Source of the DNA: Staphylococcus edaphicus
GTDB lineage: Bacteria; Bacillota; Bacilli; Staphylococcales; Staphylococcaceae
Assembly (NCBI RefSeq): GCF_002614725.1
Contig: NZ_MRZN01000001.1
Span: forward strand, 1 to 64,000
Direction: 5' to 3'
DNA: 64,000 nt
A model generated the notes under the pieces. That model ran no database searches. It saw only the letters and a list, made by a program, of their open reading frames with translations, and had not been told where the DNA came from. A program made the translations under genes and the position numbers. This document shows, in pieces, positions 40,501 through 48,166 of the stretch (position 1 is the first letter of the stretch; every line of letters starts with the position of its first letter).

Positions 40501-41952
40501 ATGTCAATGAATAAAATAAAAGGTATTCCGTTAGAAACTACAGCTAGTTATCAAGCATTATCACAACTAGGTGTTCAATTTTGGAATCAAGATAGACAAA
40601 CTGCAATACTACAATTTCAAATCACTCGTAATAACTATCCTTTAGCTTTAAGTGAAGAAAACGTGAAAGTTTTTGTAGCACTTGAATCAGGGGATAGTTT
40701 TTTAGTGGATGATAATTTAGATTTCCTAGATGAATTAAATGGAGTCGTATCATATACGATTCCTGATAATTTCATGAGAGTTGCTAAAAGTGTTGTAGGT
40801 CAAGTTTATGTAACGACTTTAGATGAAGAAGAAGTGGTAGTGCAACGTAAATTTAGTTTTGATGTAGCAAACGATTTAATAGCTTCTTTACCTGCTGAAG
40901 ATAAGATAAGGGAAATTAAATATTTTTCTGATATGAGAGCAGAAGTAGCTCAGATGATGGAGAAATTAAATAATGATTTTGCAAACATGAACGACTATGT
41001 TACTCAAGTAGAACAAACAACTCAAGACGGTATTACAGCATTAACTAACTTAATCAACACTAAACAAAGCGCTTACAATGCTAATCACACAGCTAAATTA
41101 AAAGAGTTAAATGATAAAGGTACTGAGTACAGTAATAAATTTGACTCTGATAAGCAATACATTGATACACAATCAGCTGCATTTAGAGAATCAGTAAAAG
41201 GTAGTGGGTTAGTCACTACAGGAGTTACTGCTAATTGGCAGAAGCACAAAGTAACAAATGATGATGGAACGAATTTATACGATAGTACTTTGAAAATTGA
41301 TTTTAACAATAGTGATCAATTATCTAACCTTACTACAGGGACTAGATATATAATTTCTTCTACAGGAACACCGACAAATGCTACGTCTAATAATGGTTGG
41401 TTAACTAAGTTTAGTAGAGGGGCTGTCCAATATTTAGAATTTAGACCTTATAATTCAAGTCAAAGATTTATAAAAAGGTTTTACAATACTTGGTTAGAAT
41501 GGGAAAATCCGATTGCTGATATGGAAACTACAACAAGTGCACAAGCTAAGGCAAACGTAGCAGAAGGTAACGCAAAAGCTTATGCTGATAGCAAGTACAG
41601 CAATCGAAACACTACTATATTTGAAGGTACTGCAAATGGTGTAGGTTCAGTTATTAACTTATCAGAAACACTTGATAACTTTATATTATTAATCTTTTAT
41701 GGAACGTTTCCAGGTGGGCTACTGACTGAAATTGGTAATCCGATTGGAACATCTAGAATAAACTTAACCCCATCTAACATAGTAGATGCTGATGGAAACG
41801 GTGGGGCTATATATGAAATTGGTCTAACTAAAACAAATAGAACTCAATTAACTATAGCTAATGATGTATATTTTGACATAGGTCAACAAATCGGTTCAGG
41901 TGCAAATGCAAATAAATGTACCATTACAAAAATTGTGGGGGTGCGTAAGTAA
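40501..41952 (+). CDS. Upper baseplate protein (BppU-like)
   Basis: A 483-residue protein. Residues 1-150 match the BppU N-terminal domain (LGVQFWNQDRQTAILQFQIT, VSYTIPDNFMRVAKSVVGQV). A helical linker follows (VAQMMEKLNNDFANMNDYVT), then two beta-rich C-terminal domains. In lactococcal phages BppU carries the receptor-binding subunits. The second domain (TGTRYIISSTG...LEFRPYNSSQRFIKR) resembles phage fibre pyocin-knob modules. Confidence 0.85.
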   Translation: MSMNKIKGIPLETTASYQALSQLGVQFWNQDRQTAILQFQITRNNYPLALSEENVKVFVALESGDSFLVDDNLDFLDELNGVVSYTIPDNFMRVAKSVVGQVYVTTLDEEEVVVQRKFSFDVANDLIASLPAEDKIREIKYFSDMRAEVAQMMEKLNNDFANMNDYVTQVEQTTQDGITALTNLINTKQSAYNANHTAKLKELNDKGTEYSNKFDSDKQYIDTQSAAFRESVKGSGLVTTGVTANWQKHKVTNDDGTNLYDSTLKIDFNNSDQLSNLTTGTRYIISSTGTPTNATSNNGWLTKFSRGAVQYLEFRPYNSSQRFIKRFYNTWLEWENPIADMETTTSAQAKANVAEGNAKAYADSKYSNRNTTIFEGTANGVGSVINLSETLDNFILLIFYGTFPGGLLTEIGNPIGTSRINLTPSNIVDADGNGGAIYEIGLTKTNRTQLTIANDVYFDIGQQIGSGANANKCTITKIVGVRK

Positions 41953-42344
41953 TGCAAATATTATTAAACAGTGATAATTTAATCACTTCTTATGCTATTA
42001 TCGGTGGATTTGATGGAGGGATAGAGATAGATGATTCTATCCTTCCTGATACTTTTATACCTGAATTTAAGAGTGGGAAGTTCTTATATGAAAACGAAAA
42101 AGTCACTTACAACAATAACTTTCAAGAAGGAATTATTAACGAAACACCTATAGTGAATGAAATAAATAGCGATTCTAAAAGTGTTGAACAATTAAAAACA
42201 ATGGTTTCTAATCTACAAAAGCAATCTCTTCAAGGTACAAAATTATCTATGCAAATGGCTCAACAAAATGCGAAAGCAACACAGAAAATTGTTGAACTAG
42301 AAAAAGAAATTGAGAAGTTAAAAGAAGCTAAGGGAGTTGAGTAA
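41952..42344 (+). CDS. DUF2977-like tail protein with coiled coil
   Basis: A 130-residue protein. The start (MQILLNSDNLITSYAIIGGF) and SGKFLYENEKVTYN fit DUF2977, found next to XkdX in staphylococcal phages. The C-terminal half is coiled coil (VEQLKTMVSNLQKQS...KIVELEKEIEKLKEA). It starts at the base that ends the BppU stop codon. Confidence 0.78.
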   Translation: MQILLNSDNLITSYAIIGGFDGGIEIDDSILPDTFIPEFKSGKFLYENEKVTYNNNFQEGIINETPIVNEINSDSKSVEQLKTMVSNLQKQSLQGTKLSMQMAQQNAKATQKIVELEKEIEKLKEAKGVE

Positions 42345-42345
42345 C

Positions 42346-42507
42346 ATGGAGATGTTCTTTCCAACGTTTAATGATATACAGATAACTTATGGCTGGGGTT
42401 GCTACACCAACCAAGATATTCAATGGTTTGTAACAATGGGAGCTATTGATAAAGAAGACTATGTTTTAATTACGGGTGAAAAATATCCAGAACAACCACA
42501 GGCTTAG
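42346..42507 (+). CDS. XkdX-family protein
   Basis: A 53-residue protein with the XkdX signature YGWGCYTNQDIQWFV followed by GAIDKEDYVLITGEKY. XkdX proteins are small tail-region proteins of Bacillus PBSX-type and staphylococcal phages, with unknown function. It was placed from the sequence directly, two bases after the previous stop. A terminator hairpin overlaps its end. Confidence 0.85.
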   Translation: MEMFFPTFNDIQITYGWGCYTNQDIQWFVTMGAIDKEDYVLITGEKYPEQPQA

Positions 42508-42524
42508 GCTTGTGGTTTTATTTT
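42496..42524 (+). terminator. Terminator behind xkdX
   Basis: CCACAGGC/GCTTGTGG with loop TTAG, then TTTTATTTTAT. It overlaps the last codons of the XkdX gene and would end part of the structural transcript. Confidence 0.65.
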
Positions 42525-42543
42525 ATAGAAAGTGGGTGAGTGA

Positions 42544-42984
42544 ATGAAGAAAATGTTGAGTGTGGATAAGTTAGAGACAAAAGAGATAATACTAATTCTT
42601 CAGTCAATATTACTAGGAGCAACCATAACTGGTAGAGGTGTTCTCTGGTTTACAAGACCAGAATCAGTTTTACATGATTCTCCATTTTATTTAGCATTAC
42701 ATGAAATTATGCCTATTTGGCTTTGGGGATTAATAGTTATGGTTACTGGTATCATTTATACCTCTAGTGCGTTATTTGTAACGTCAATGGAACATTCCAT
42801 AAAATATCATTTAGTTTCATTTGTCGGTGGTGGAACTTCCGCGATATTTTATTTCATTATGACGAGTGCTGGTATGTACAACAATTTAAATTGGTTAACG
42901 CCATTTAATTTTTTAATACTAACGGTATGGACTGGTGTATTAGCGTTTATTGGTGGTGCAGAAATCTATGCTAGAAGAAAATAA
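42544..42984 (+). CDS. Four-span membrane protein in the lysis region
   Basis: A 146-residue protein with four hydrophobic helices (about 15-35, 55-77, 88-108 and 120-140) and short charged ends. Loops contain WFTRPESVLHDSPF. I know no family for it. It lies between the tail genes and the holin/endolysin genes and overlaps the DUF2951-like gene by 17 bases, so a lysis or membrane-exclusion role is possible. AAGTGGGTGAGTGA precedes ATG 42544. Confidence 0.75.
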   Translation: MKKMLSVDKLETKEIILILQSILLGATITGRGVLWFTRPESVLHDSPFYLALHEIMPIWLWGLIVMVTGIIYTSSALFVTSMEHSIKYHLVSFVGGGTSAIFYFIMTSAGMYNNLNWLTPFNFLILTVWTGVLAFIGGAEIYARRK

Positions 42985-43363
42985 ATATATTACCCATGAA
43001 GTTCTTAATACTAGAGAACGTAAAATGTACCGATACATTGACGAAAGAGACGGGGAGTTAAAAGACTTATTTCATAATCTTGATAAAAAGTTAGATTTAG
43101 ATAGACAACGTGGAGAACAAACAATAGAACAACAAGGGAAAATGATTTCTAGCTTAGACAGAATAAATGATAACTTAATCAAATTTGATAAGCGCGTAAC
43201 AAAAGTTGAAGACCAATCAAATGCACACGAAAGAAATATAAATAACATTATTAAAGTATCTGAAGAAAAGAAAGCTGGAAGCGTGCAAATCACTGTTGCA
43301 ATTATAACTACTTTAGGAACAGTGCTAGTTGGTGCGTTTGGAGTAGCGCATATCTTTTTTTAA
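42968..43363 (+). CDS. DUF2951-like membrane protein (XhlA-type)
   Basis: A 131-residue protein with a long helical, coiled region (about 15-100; DELKDL..., KMISSLDRINDNLIKFDKRV) and one C-terminal membrane helix (ITVAIITTLGTVLVGAFGVA). This matches DUF2951 of staphylococcal phages and resembles XhlA, a membrane partner in PBSX lysis. ATG 42968 is the better start; a GTG at 42950 is in frame. Confidence 0.8.
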   Translation: MLEENKYITHEVLNTRERKMYRYIDERDGELKDLFHNLDKKLDLDRQRGEQTIEQQGKMISSLDRINDNLIKFDKRVTKVEDQSNAHERNINNIIKVSEEKKAGSVQITVAIITTLGTVLVGAFGVAHIFF

Positions 43364-43372
43364 ATAGATTTA

Positions 43373-43397
43373 GTCGGCACATTTGTGTCGGCTTTTT
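43373..43397 (+). terminator. Terminator-like hairpin before the holin gene
   Basis: GTCGGCAC/GTGTCGGC with loop ATTT (two wobble pairs), then five T. Confidence 0.7.
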
Positions 43398-43426
43398 ATT
43401 ATGCATAAATTTATGGAGGTTTTTAG

Positions 43427-43714
43427 ATGAATATTACAAAAGGAACCGCAGTAAGGATTCTAGCTTTAATTTTAGCTTTAATAAATCAACAACTTACAAA
43501 ACATGGTATCAGTCCTATTCCTAGTGACGACCAAATGTTAAGCGATATTGTTGTGTGGATTATTGGAGCATATACAGCTTATAAAGATAACCCTATAACT
43601 AAAGAAGGTAAACAAGCTAACGATAAATTAAAAGAATTGAAGTACGAAAAGAAACAACCGACTAACGGTAAGGCACCTAGTGATTTTGACGCAGATAAAG
43701 ACGGACAAATATAG
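43427..43714 (+). CDS. Phage holin (SPP1 type)
   Basis: A 95-residue protein. One hydrophobic helix at about 10-22 (VRILALILALINQQL) and a second at about 42-55 (DIVVWIIGAYTAYK), then a charged tail ending DADKDGQI. The NPITKEGKQANDKLKELK segment is typical of this holin family. It pores the membrane and sets lysis time. The endolysin gene follows at once. Confidence 0.88.
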   Translation: MNITKGTAVRILALILALINQQLTKHGISPIPSDDQMLSDIVVWIIGAYTAYKDNPITKEGKQANDKLKELKYEKKQPTNGKAPSDFDADKDGQI

Positions 43715-43724
43715 GAGGGATTAA

Positions 43725-45113
43725 ATGACTGTAAATAAAACTAAAGCGCAAGCAATAGCTTATATGAAAACTTTGAAAGGAAAAGGTTGGGACTTCGATG
43801 GGGCATTTGGTTGGCAGTGCTTTGATCTAAGTAACATGCAGTGGAACTATTTAACCGGTGGTAAGTTATATGGTTACTATGCTAAGGACATACCTTTTGA
43901 AAACAATTTTAACGGTTTAGCAACTGTCTATAAAAATACGCCATCATTCCTTCCAGAAGAAGGAGATATTTTTGTAATGGATGAAAAGTATGGTGAAGGC
44001 GCTGGTCACACTGGTACGGTGTGGAGCGCTAACTTAAACACTTTCGTAGGATTAGAACAAAATTGGTATGGTGGTGGAAGATATAAAACAGAGGTCGCTC
44101 AACTTGTCACTCACACTTATGATATGAATATGTATTTCATTCGTCCACATTATAAAGCTAAAGCTAGTGTTGTATCTAAAGTAAAAGATAAAGTTTTTAA
44201 ACCTAGCACATCTAAAACAAAAGGTAAGAAAATTCTAATCGCTAGTGGTCATGGATATAATGATCCTGGTGCAGTTGCTAATGGCACAAACGAACGTGAC
44301 TTCATTCGTAAATACATTGCTCCAAACGTACAAAAGTATCTTAAACAAGCTGGACACACTGTAGATTTATACGGTGGAAGTAAACAAGACCAAAACTTAT
44401 ATACCGATACTGCATACGGTGAACGTCTAGGAGATACTAAAAATTATGGTATGTATTGGGTTAAACAGCAGAAATATGACATTGTAGTTGAATTACATCT
44501 TGACGCAGCTAGTGCAAGTGCAACAGGTGGTCATGTAATTATATCTAACCAGTGGCCAGCAGACAAGATTGATAAAGATATAAATAACTGCTTGAAAGCG
44601 ACTGTAGGAACAATAAGAGGTATTGACCCACGTAATGATTTATTGAACGCGAATGTGTCAGGTCGTTTAAACATAAATTATAGACTTGTTGAAATGGGAT
44701 TCATTACAAACAAAAAAGATATGAATTATCTTAAAAAGAACTATGACAAGTTTAGTAAAGAACTTGCAGGGGCTATCAATGGTAAAGCAATTGGTGGTAC
44801 AAGTGGAGGAAGTAAAAAAGCTAAACAAACTAAACAAACTAAATGGAACTGGAAGGGTAGATTCACACCTAATACAGCAATTAAAGTGAGAACTTCTCCA
44901 TCAATAAATGGTAAAGTTGTAAGTAATAATGTACTATCGTTCACAAGGGTTAAGACTATTAAATTTAATTTCATTGTCAAAGCCGATGGGTATTGGTGGA
45001 TAAGCTACACATCTAAAGGTAAAACATACTACAGTGCTATTTGTAAGATTACTGATAACAAAGAAAAGGTTAAAAATGAGAAGTATTGGGGTAAATTAAA
45101 ATGGAATTGGTAA
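43725..45113 (+). CDS. Endolysin: CHAP, amidase-3 and SH3b domains
   Basis: A 462-residue peptidoglycan hydrolase that frees progeny. The CHAP domain (1-145) has catalytic Cys32 (WQCFDLS) and His95 (GAGHTGTVW). A linker leads to an N-acetylmuramoyl-L-alanine amidase-3 domain (about 165-350) with zinc ligands in ILIASGHGYNDPGAV, an ERDF Glu and VVELHLDAA. The C-terminal SH3b wall-binding domain (about 375-462) has IKVRTSPSINGKVV. This three-domain order is standard for staphylococcal phages; here the amidase is the MurNAc-LAA amidase-3 type. Confidence 0.95.
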   Translation: MTVNKTKAQAIAYMKTLKGKGWDFDGAFGWQCFDLSNMQWNYLTGGKLYGYYAKDIPFENNFNGLATVYKNTPSFLPEEGDIFVMDEKYGEGAGHTGTVWSANLNTFVGLEQNWYGGGRYKTEVAQLVTHTYDMNMYFIRPHYKAKASVVSKVKDKVFKPSTSKTKGKKILIASGHGYNDPGAVANGTNERDFIRKYIAPNVQKYLKQAGHTVDLYGGSKQDQNLYTDTAYGERLGDTKNYGMYWVKQQKYDIVVELHLDAASASATGGHVIISNQWPADKIDKDINNCLKATVGTIRGIDPRNDLLNANVSGRLNINYRLVEMGFITNKKDMNYLKKNYDKFSKELAGAINGKAIGGTSGGSKKAKQTKQTKWNWKGRFTPNTAIKVRTSPSINGKVVSNNVLSFTRVKTIKFNFIVKADGYWWISYTSKGKTYYSAICKITDNKEKVKNEKYWGKLKWNW

Positions 45114-45156
45114 TGTGATGATGTTATAATAAAATTACCGCGAGATTATATTACAA

Positions 45157-45189
45157 GGGTAGGCACTTATGTGCTTGCCCTATTTTTTT
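45157..45189 (+). terminator. Late operon terminator behind the endolysin
   Basis: GGGTAGGCAC/GTGCTTGCCC (one wobble pair) with loop TTAT, then TATTTTTTT. Confidence 0.88.
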
Positions 45190-45222
45190 ATGTAAATAAA
45201 TTAAAAAACTTTAAGAAAAGGG

Positions 45223-45251
45223 TTGTTTATCACGATTAACCGTGATATAAT
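45223..45251 (+). promoter_or_regulatory. Accessory operon promoter with operator in its spacer
   Basis: -35 TTGTTT (45223-45228), 17-bp spacer, -10 TATAAT (45246-45251). The spacer holds the inverted repeat ATCACG-N6-CGTGAT (45229-45246), touching the -10 box. It drives the small-peptide/HTH operon independently of the late operon. Confidence 0.72.
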
Positions 45252-45277
45252 TAATATATAAAGAAGGGAGGGAAAAC

Positions 45278-45373
45278 ATGTTAGAGAATTTGGAAAGAAT
45301 AGCAAACATCGCCTTTACAGTGGTTTCGACAATGGCAGTCATCAAAGCACTGAAAGACGATAAAGAAAAATAG
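45278..45373 (+). CDS. Membrane-active-looking peptide (31 aa), possible type I toxin
   Basis: A strong ribosome site (GGGAGGG) precedes ATG 45278. The peptide has one hydrophobic helix (IANIAFTVVSTMAVIKAL) and a charged end (KDDKEK). Its stop codon lies at the base of a stable hairpin with a TTCG loop (45371-45398). An apparent promoter on the opposite strand (45404-45432) would make RNA antisense to its 3' half. These are marks of type I toxins, but no known toxin sequence is recognised. Confidence 0.6.
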   Translation: MLENLERIANIAFTVVSTMAVIKALKDDKEK

Positions 45374-45403
45374 GTAATAGCCCTTCGGGGCTTGCCTATA
45401 TAA

Positions 45404-45432
45404 ATTCTAACATGTTGTATATATGAAAACAA
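45404..45432 (-). promoter_or_regulatory. Candidate antisense promoter
   Basis: Minus strand: -35 TTGTTT (45427-45432), 17-bp spacer, -10 TAGAAT (45404-45409) with an extended TGT immediately before it. Transcription would start near 45397 and run through the TTCG hairpin into the 31-aa peptide gene. Confidence 0.5.
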
Positions 45433-45566
45433 TTGCGATCACTTTAGTTATTTTATTATGGATAAACTTATTTGTCGGTAATTCTTATACGAGCGCTGCA
45501 CTTACATTAGCCACAACTTTAGTTATATTAAAAATGTACAGAGATAAAAGGAATGGTAAAAAATGA
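45423..45566 (+). CDS. Two-span membrane peptide (47 aa)
   Basis: Two hydrophobic stretches (IAITLVILLWINLFV and ALTLATTLVILKMY) and a basic end (RDKRNGKK). It ends in an ATGA overlap with the HTH gene. It has no obvious ribosome site, so it may depend on coupling or be poorly translated. No family recognised. Confidence 0.5.
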   Translation: MKTIAITLVILLWINLFVGNSYTSAALTLATTLVILKMYRDKRNGKK

Positions 45567-45760
45567 CCAACTTCGATGAAATAATTGAAGAAATTCAAAC
45601 TCTTTTTAAAAAGGAAAACGGTTCAAAAATTTCTAAAAATACTGGGGTACCATATCAAACAGTTCAAGATTTGCGAAACGGTAATACGAAACTTGAAAAT
45701 GCAAGGTTACACACAGTAAGGAAACTATACGAATATGCAAAAACCTACCTAAATGAATAG
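45563..45760 (+). CDS. Small HTH regulator (65 aa)
   Basis: A 65-residue protein with an HTH of the KISKNTGVPYQTVQDLRNG type (about 22-40). It is last in the small accessory operon, before its terminator. It is a likely autoregulator acting at the inverted repeat 45229-45246; that link is inferred. Similar small HTH proteins follow the endolysin in other staphylococcal phages. Confidence 0.72.
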   Translation: MTNFDEIIEEIQTLFKKENGSKISKNTGVPYQTVQDLRNGNTKLENARLHTVRKLYEYAKTYLNE

Positions 45761-45774
45761 GTAGGTTGTTTTTA
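45742..45774 (+). terminator. Terminator of the small accessory operon
   Basis: Perfect 9-bp stem AACCTACCT/AGGTAGGTT, then TGTTTTTAT. It overlaps the end of the HTH gene. Confidence 0.88.
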
Positions 45775-45860
45775 TGTAAATTAAAATTGTTTTCTGTTGT
45801 GTATAAATAAAACATAAAATGTGATAATATTTAAAGAAATATGTAAAGGGGTTATTTTTT

Positions 45861-47660
45861 ATGAAAAAAATAAGTGTAGTCATACCTAGTTTTAATAATG
45901 AAGAAAAAGTATTACAAAGATTATTTGACTCATTAAATGCACAAACAATGGATAAAAATGATTTTGACGTAATTTTTATAGATGATGGGTCTAGTGATTT
46001 TGCTGCTTATAAAAGATTGAAAGAAAAAGCAAAATCTCATGAAAATTATTTTGTCCACAGAATCTCACCATCGGGTTGGTCAAGCAGACCTAGAAACAAA
46101 GGGATAGACTTAGCTAATTCAAAATACATATTCTTCAGTGATGATGATGATTCAATTTTCCCACAAGCCTTAGAACGTATGTATGAATTCGCAGAGGCGA
46201 ATAACTTAGATGTGGTAAACCCTAAAGTAGTAAGAACGAAAGGCTGGTCTTGGGGTTGGGAAGAATACAAAGAGAATAAGATTGATGCACAAAAAGACGG
46301 TGTAAATTCAATGGGACCAATGACAGTACCTAAATTGTATAAAAAAGATTTCCTAATTGATAATGACCTTTATTTTTCTGAAGGTGAAAAGGTATGGTGG
46401 GAAGATGTTATGTACTCATGCCTTGTATATAGCAAAAACCCTAAAATAGGTATCTATGCAGATTACCCAATTTATCATTGGCGTGAACAAAATGTATCTG
46501 CTGGATTCGGAAAAGACTTAAACTATAAATGGTCGCAATTAAACAATTTAGCAAAATTTTTCAATAAACATTTAGATGAAAAAGATAGAATTACAATGAT
46601 TACTCACTGGTACAATTCACGTGTATTAGGTGCTATTAGAAAAAACTTCCACGAGAAAAAAGATGCAACTAAAGAAGTTGAATTTAAAAAAGCCAAAGAG
46701 TGGAAAGAAAAATACGTTACTAATGAAGTGATAGAAAAACTAGATACTAGAAGTAAAATTTTAGATAAAATATTAGAACTCAACAAACCAGAACTTGCTA
46801 TTTCATTTTCTGAATCAAAAGCAAACATCACTGCTAGAAGTTACATTAAAGATATTTCATTTGATAAAGATGAAATCATGTTTACAACTGAAGCTAAAAT
46901 TACAAATGATGAGAAAAGTGATGTGAAAATCAAAGGTAAGCCGAAAGCACCTAAATTAAATTTACCTAAAGATGTTAAAAAGGCATTACCTAAAGAATTA
47001 ACTGAATATCATGAAATAGATGCAACGGATAATATGTATCTACCTGCATTAAAAGGTAGAACAACGAGAACTACATGGGATTTAAAGCATGTAGAAGAAA
47101 GTGAATTTAATTATGATACTTCATTAACTGGGTATACAGTTACAGGTTCATTGACATTTGGTTTGCGTTTAGATGATTTCATTCAAGATGATATTGATAA
47201 ACAACAACCTTATGATTTAGCAACTAGATTTTCATATTTAGATTTCTTTTCACAAAGAGCCATTGCATGTACAGATGCTTTCAAACACACTGCGATAATA
47301 AACGGTAACACTTACCTAATATATAAAAATGCATCAGAATTATTATCGATTGATTTGAACTCAACCGTTAAAAACTTCTTGGATTTTGCAACTTTAGAAA
47401 CAACTAAAGCTGAGAATATTGGTGAATTTATCCGAATTCCAATTACAGTTGATCATGTGTACGGTCAATCTAATGTTGAGCTACTTGCATCTATATATAA
47501 TTTTGGAAAACAACAAGAATCTGTTGAAACAAAAGCTTATTTAAAAACAGGAAGCGGTGAAGCTTATTTAGACATTCACAATCCTAAAGGCCTTTATGAT
47601 GATTCTGTTATTGATATAGCAATTGGTACAAAAGCTAAAAGATTAAAAATAACAGTGTAA
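45861..47660 (+). CDS. Prophage GT2 glycosyltransferase, TarS/TarP-like
   Basis: A 599-residue cytoplasmic enzyme. The N-terminal GT-A domain (about 1-250) has KKISVVIPSFNNEEKVLQRL, the DDGSS nucleotide-binding loop (41-45), a DxD-type metal site in SDDDDS (93-98), and WWEDV (179-183) at the place of the catalytic base. The helical section 250-320 is followed by a beta-rich C-terminal half (about 325-599). That is the plan of TarS, and the N-terminal domain resembles the prophage enzyme TarP; both add GlcNAc to ribitol-phosphate wall teichoic acid. It is the last gene before attR, with its own upstream region, the usual place for lysogenic-conversion genes. Substrate is unproven. Confidence 0.8.
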   Translation: MKKISVVIPSFNNEEKVLQRLFDSLNAQTMDKNDFDVIFIDDGSSDFAAYKRLKEKAKSHENYFVHRISPSGWSSRPRNKGIDLANSKYIFFSDDDDSIFPQALERMYEFAEANNLDVVNPKVVRTKGWSWGWEEYKENKIDAQKDGVNSMGPMTVPKLYKKDFLIDNDLYFSEGEKVWWEDVMYSCLVYSKNPKIGIYADYPIYHWREQNVSAGFGKDLNYKWSQLNNLAKFFNKHLDEKDRITMITHWYNSRVLGAIRKNFHEKKDATKEVEFKKAKEWKEKYVTNEVIEKLDTRSKILDKILELNKPELAISFSESKANITARSYIKDISFDKDEIMFTTEAKITNDEKSDVKIKGKPKAPKLNLPKDVKKALPKELTEYHEIDATDNMYLPALKGRTTRTTWDLKHVEESEFNYDTSLTGYTVTGSLTFGLRLDDFIQDDIDKQQPYDLATRFSYLDFFSQRAIACTDAFKHTAIINGNTYLIYKNASELLSIDLNSTVKNFLDFATLETTKAENIGEFIRIPITVDHVYGQSNVELLASIYNFGKQQESVETKAYLKTGSGEAYLDIHNPKGLYDDSVIDIAIGTKAKRLKITV

Positions 47661-47756
47661 GAAAATGACCCACCCATTAAGGTGGGATGAATTTCTTCCA
47701 TTATAATGTGTGCATCAAAAATCCCAATCGGGATTTATGGTCTGTCAAATTAAAAG

Positions 47757-47777
47757 TTTGGTCACGTAGTGGACACG
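47757..47777. promoter_or_regulatory. Probable integrase arm site, right end
   Basis: TTTGGTCAC then GTA then GTGGACACG, matching 3531-3551 with two differences and the same orientation. It lies 45 bases inside attR. Confidence 0.55.
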
Positions 47778-47822
47778 CTAAAGTCTCAACCCTAGGCATA
47801 ACAACGATTTTAAATTCAAAAT

Positions 47823-47839
47823 ATCCCGACCACCGGTAT
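47823..47839 (+). repeat. attR core
   Basis: An exact 17-bp copy of 3416-3432, followed by about 65 bp of further imperfect similarity to the sequence right of attL. The rest of the tRNA is absent here, so this is the original chromosomal 3' end. Confidence 0.9.
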
Positions 47840-47872
47840 AATGATAACATCATAAGACATCAACATAGATTA

Positions 47873-47903
47873 GAAACCCTGTTGTTACAGGGTTTCTTTT
47901 TTT
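47873..47903 (+). terminator. Original tRNA-Leu terminator, displaced by the prophage
   Basis: GAAACCCTG/CAGGGTTTC with loop TTGTTA and seven T. It resembles 3466-3496 at the left end, with similar length and spacing from the core. Confidence 0.88.
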
Positions 47904-48166
47904 GTGACCTAGATTAAATATTTTTAAGCTTAAATAGTTAACTATACGAATATGTAATAGTCCATCTAATAGAAAATTATAAGATACAGTCTTGTGGTTA
48001 CGTATTTAGTATGGGCCTTTTTTGTTTTTATTAAATTTTATATCCATGTCTGTTTGCATTGACCATTATTACTATATAGTTTATCTGTTGATTATCGTGA
48101 TTTTATATTGAGCTTTCTATGAAAGTATAATATTATAAGTCTAATGCTTTATTTGGAGGAAAAGGA

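Larger units (their letters stand above)
3416..47839. mobile_element. Siphovirus-type prophage, about 44.4 kb
   Basis: The boundaries are the 17-bp att repeats. The gene order is integrase, lysogeny control, replication, dUTPase, RinB/RinA, HNH-terS-terL, portal-protease-capsid, tail, baseplate, holin, endolysin, accessory genes. This is a complete temperate cos-type phage of the staphylococcal HK97-capsid group. The only clear lesion in a recognised gene is the helicase frameshift at 8238-8240; a possible second split is the coiled-coil pair at 17247-17697. Confidence 0.95.
47661..48166. other. Right prophage end and displaced tRNA-Leu flank, no genes
   Basis: About 500 bases without a convincing gene. 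They contain a hairpin CCCACC/GGTGGG (47669-47686) behind the glycosyltransferase gene, the right arm repeat (47757-47777), the attR core, the displaced tRNA terminator (47873-47903), and the AT-rich promoter area of the PTS-like gene (TATAAT at 48126-48131). Confidence 0.6.

Noticed and set aside
45861..47660. Virulence toxin or antibiotic resistance gene in the accessory region
   Set aside because: No leukocidin, enterotoxin, staphylokinase or resistance motif is present. The accessory genes are the small-peptide operon and the glycosyltransferase.
47687..47917. Small protein gene across attR
   Set aside because: The frame runs through the arm site, the att core and the terminator hairpin without a ribosome site. 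It is non-coding attachment DNA.
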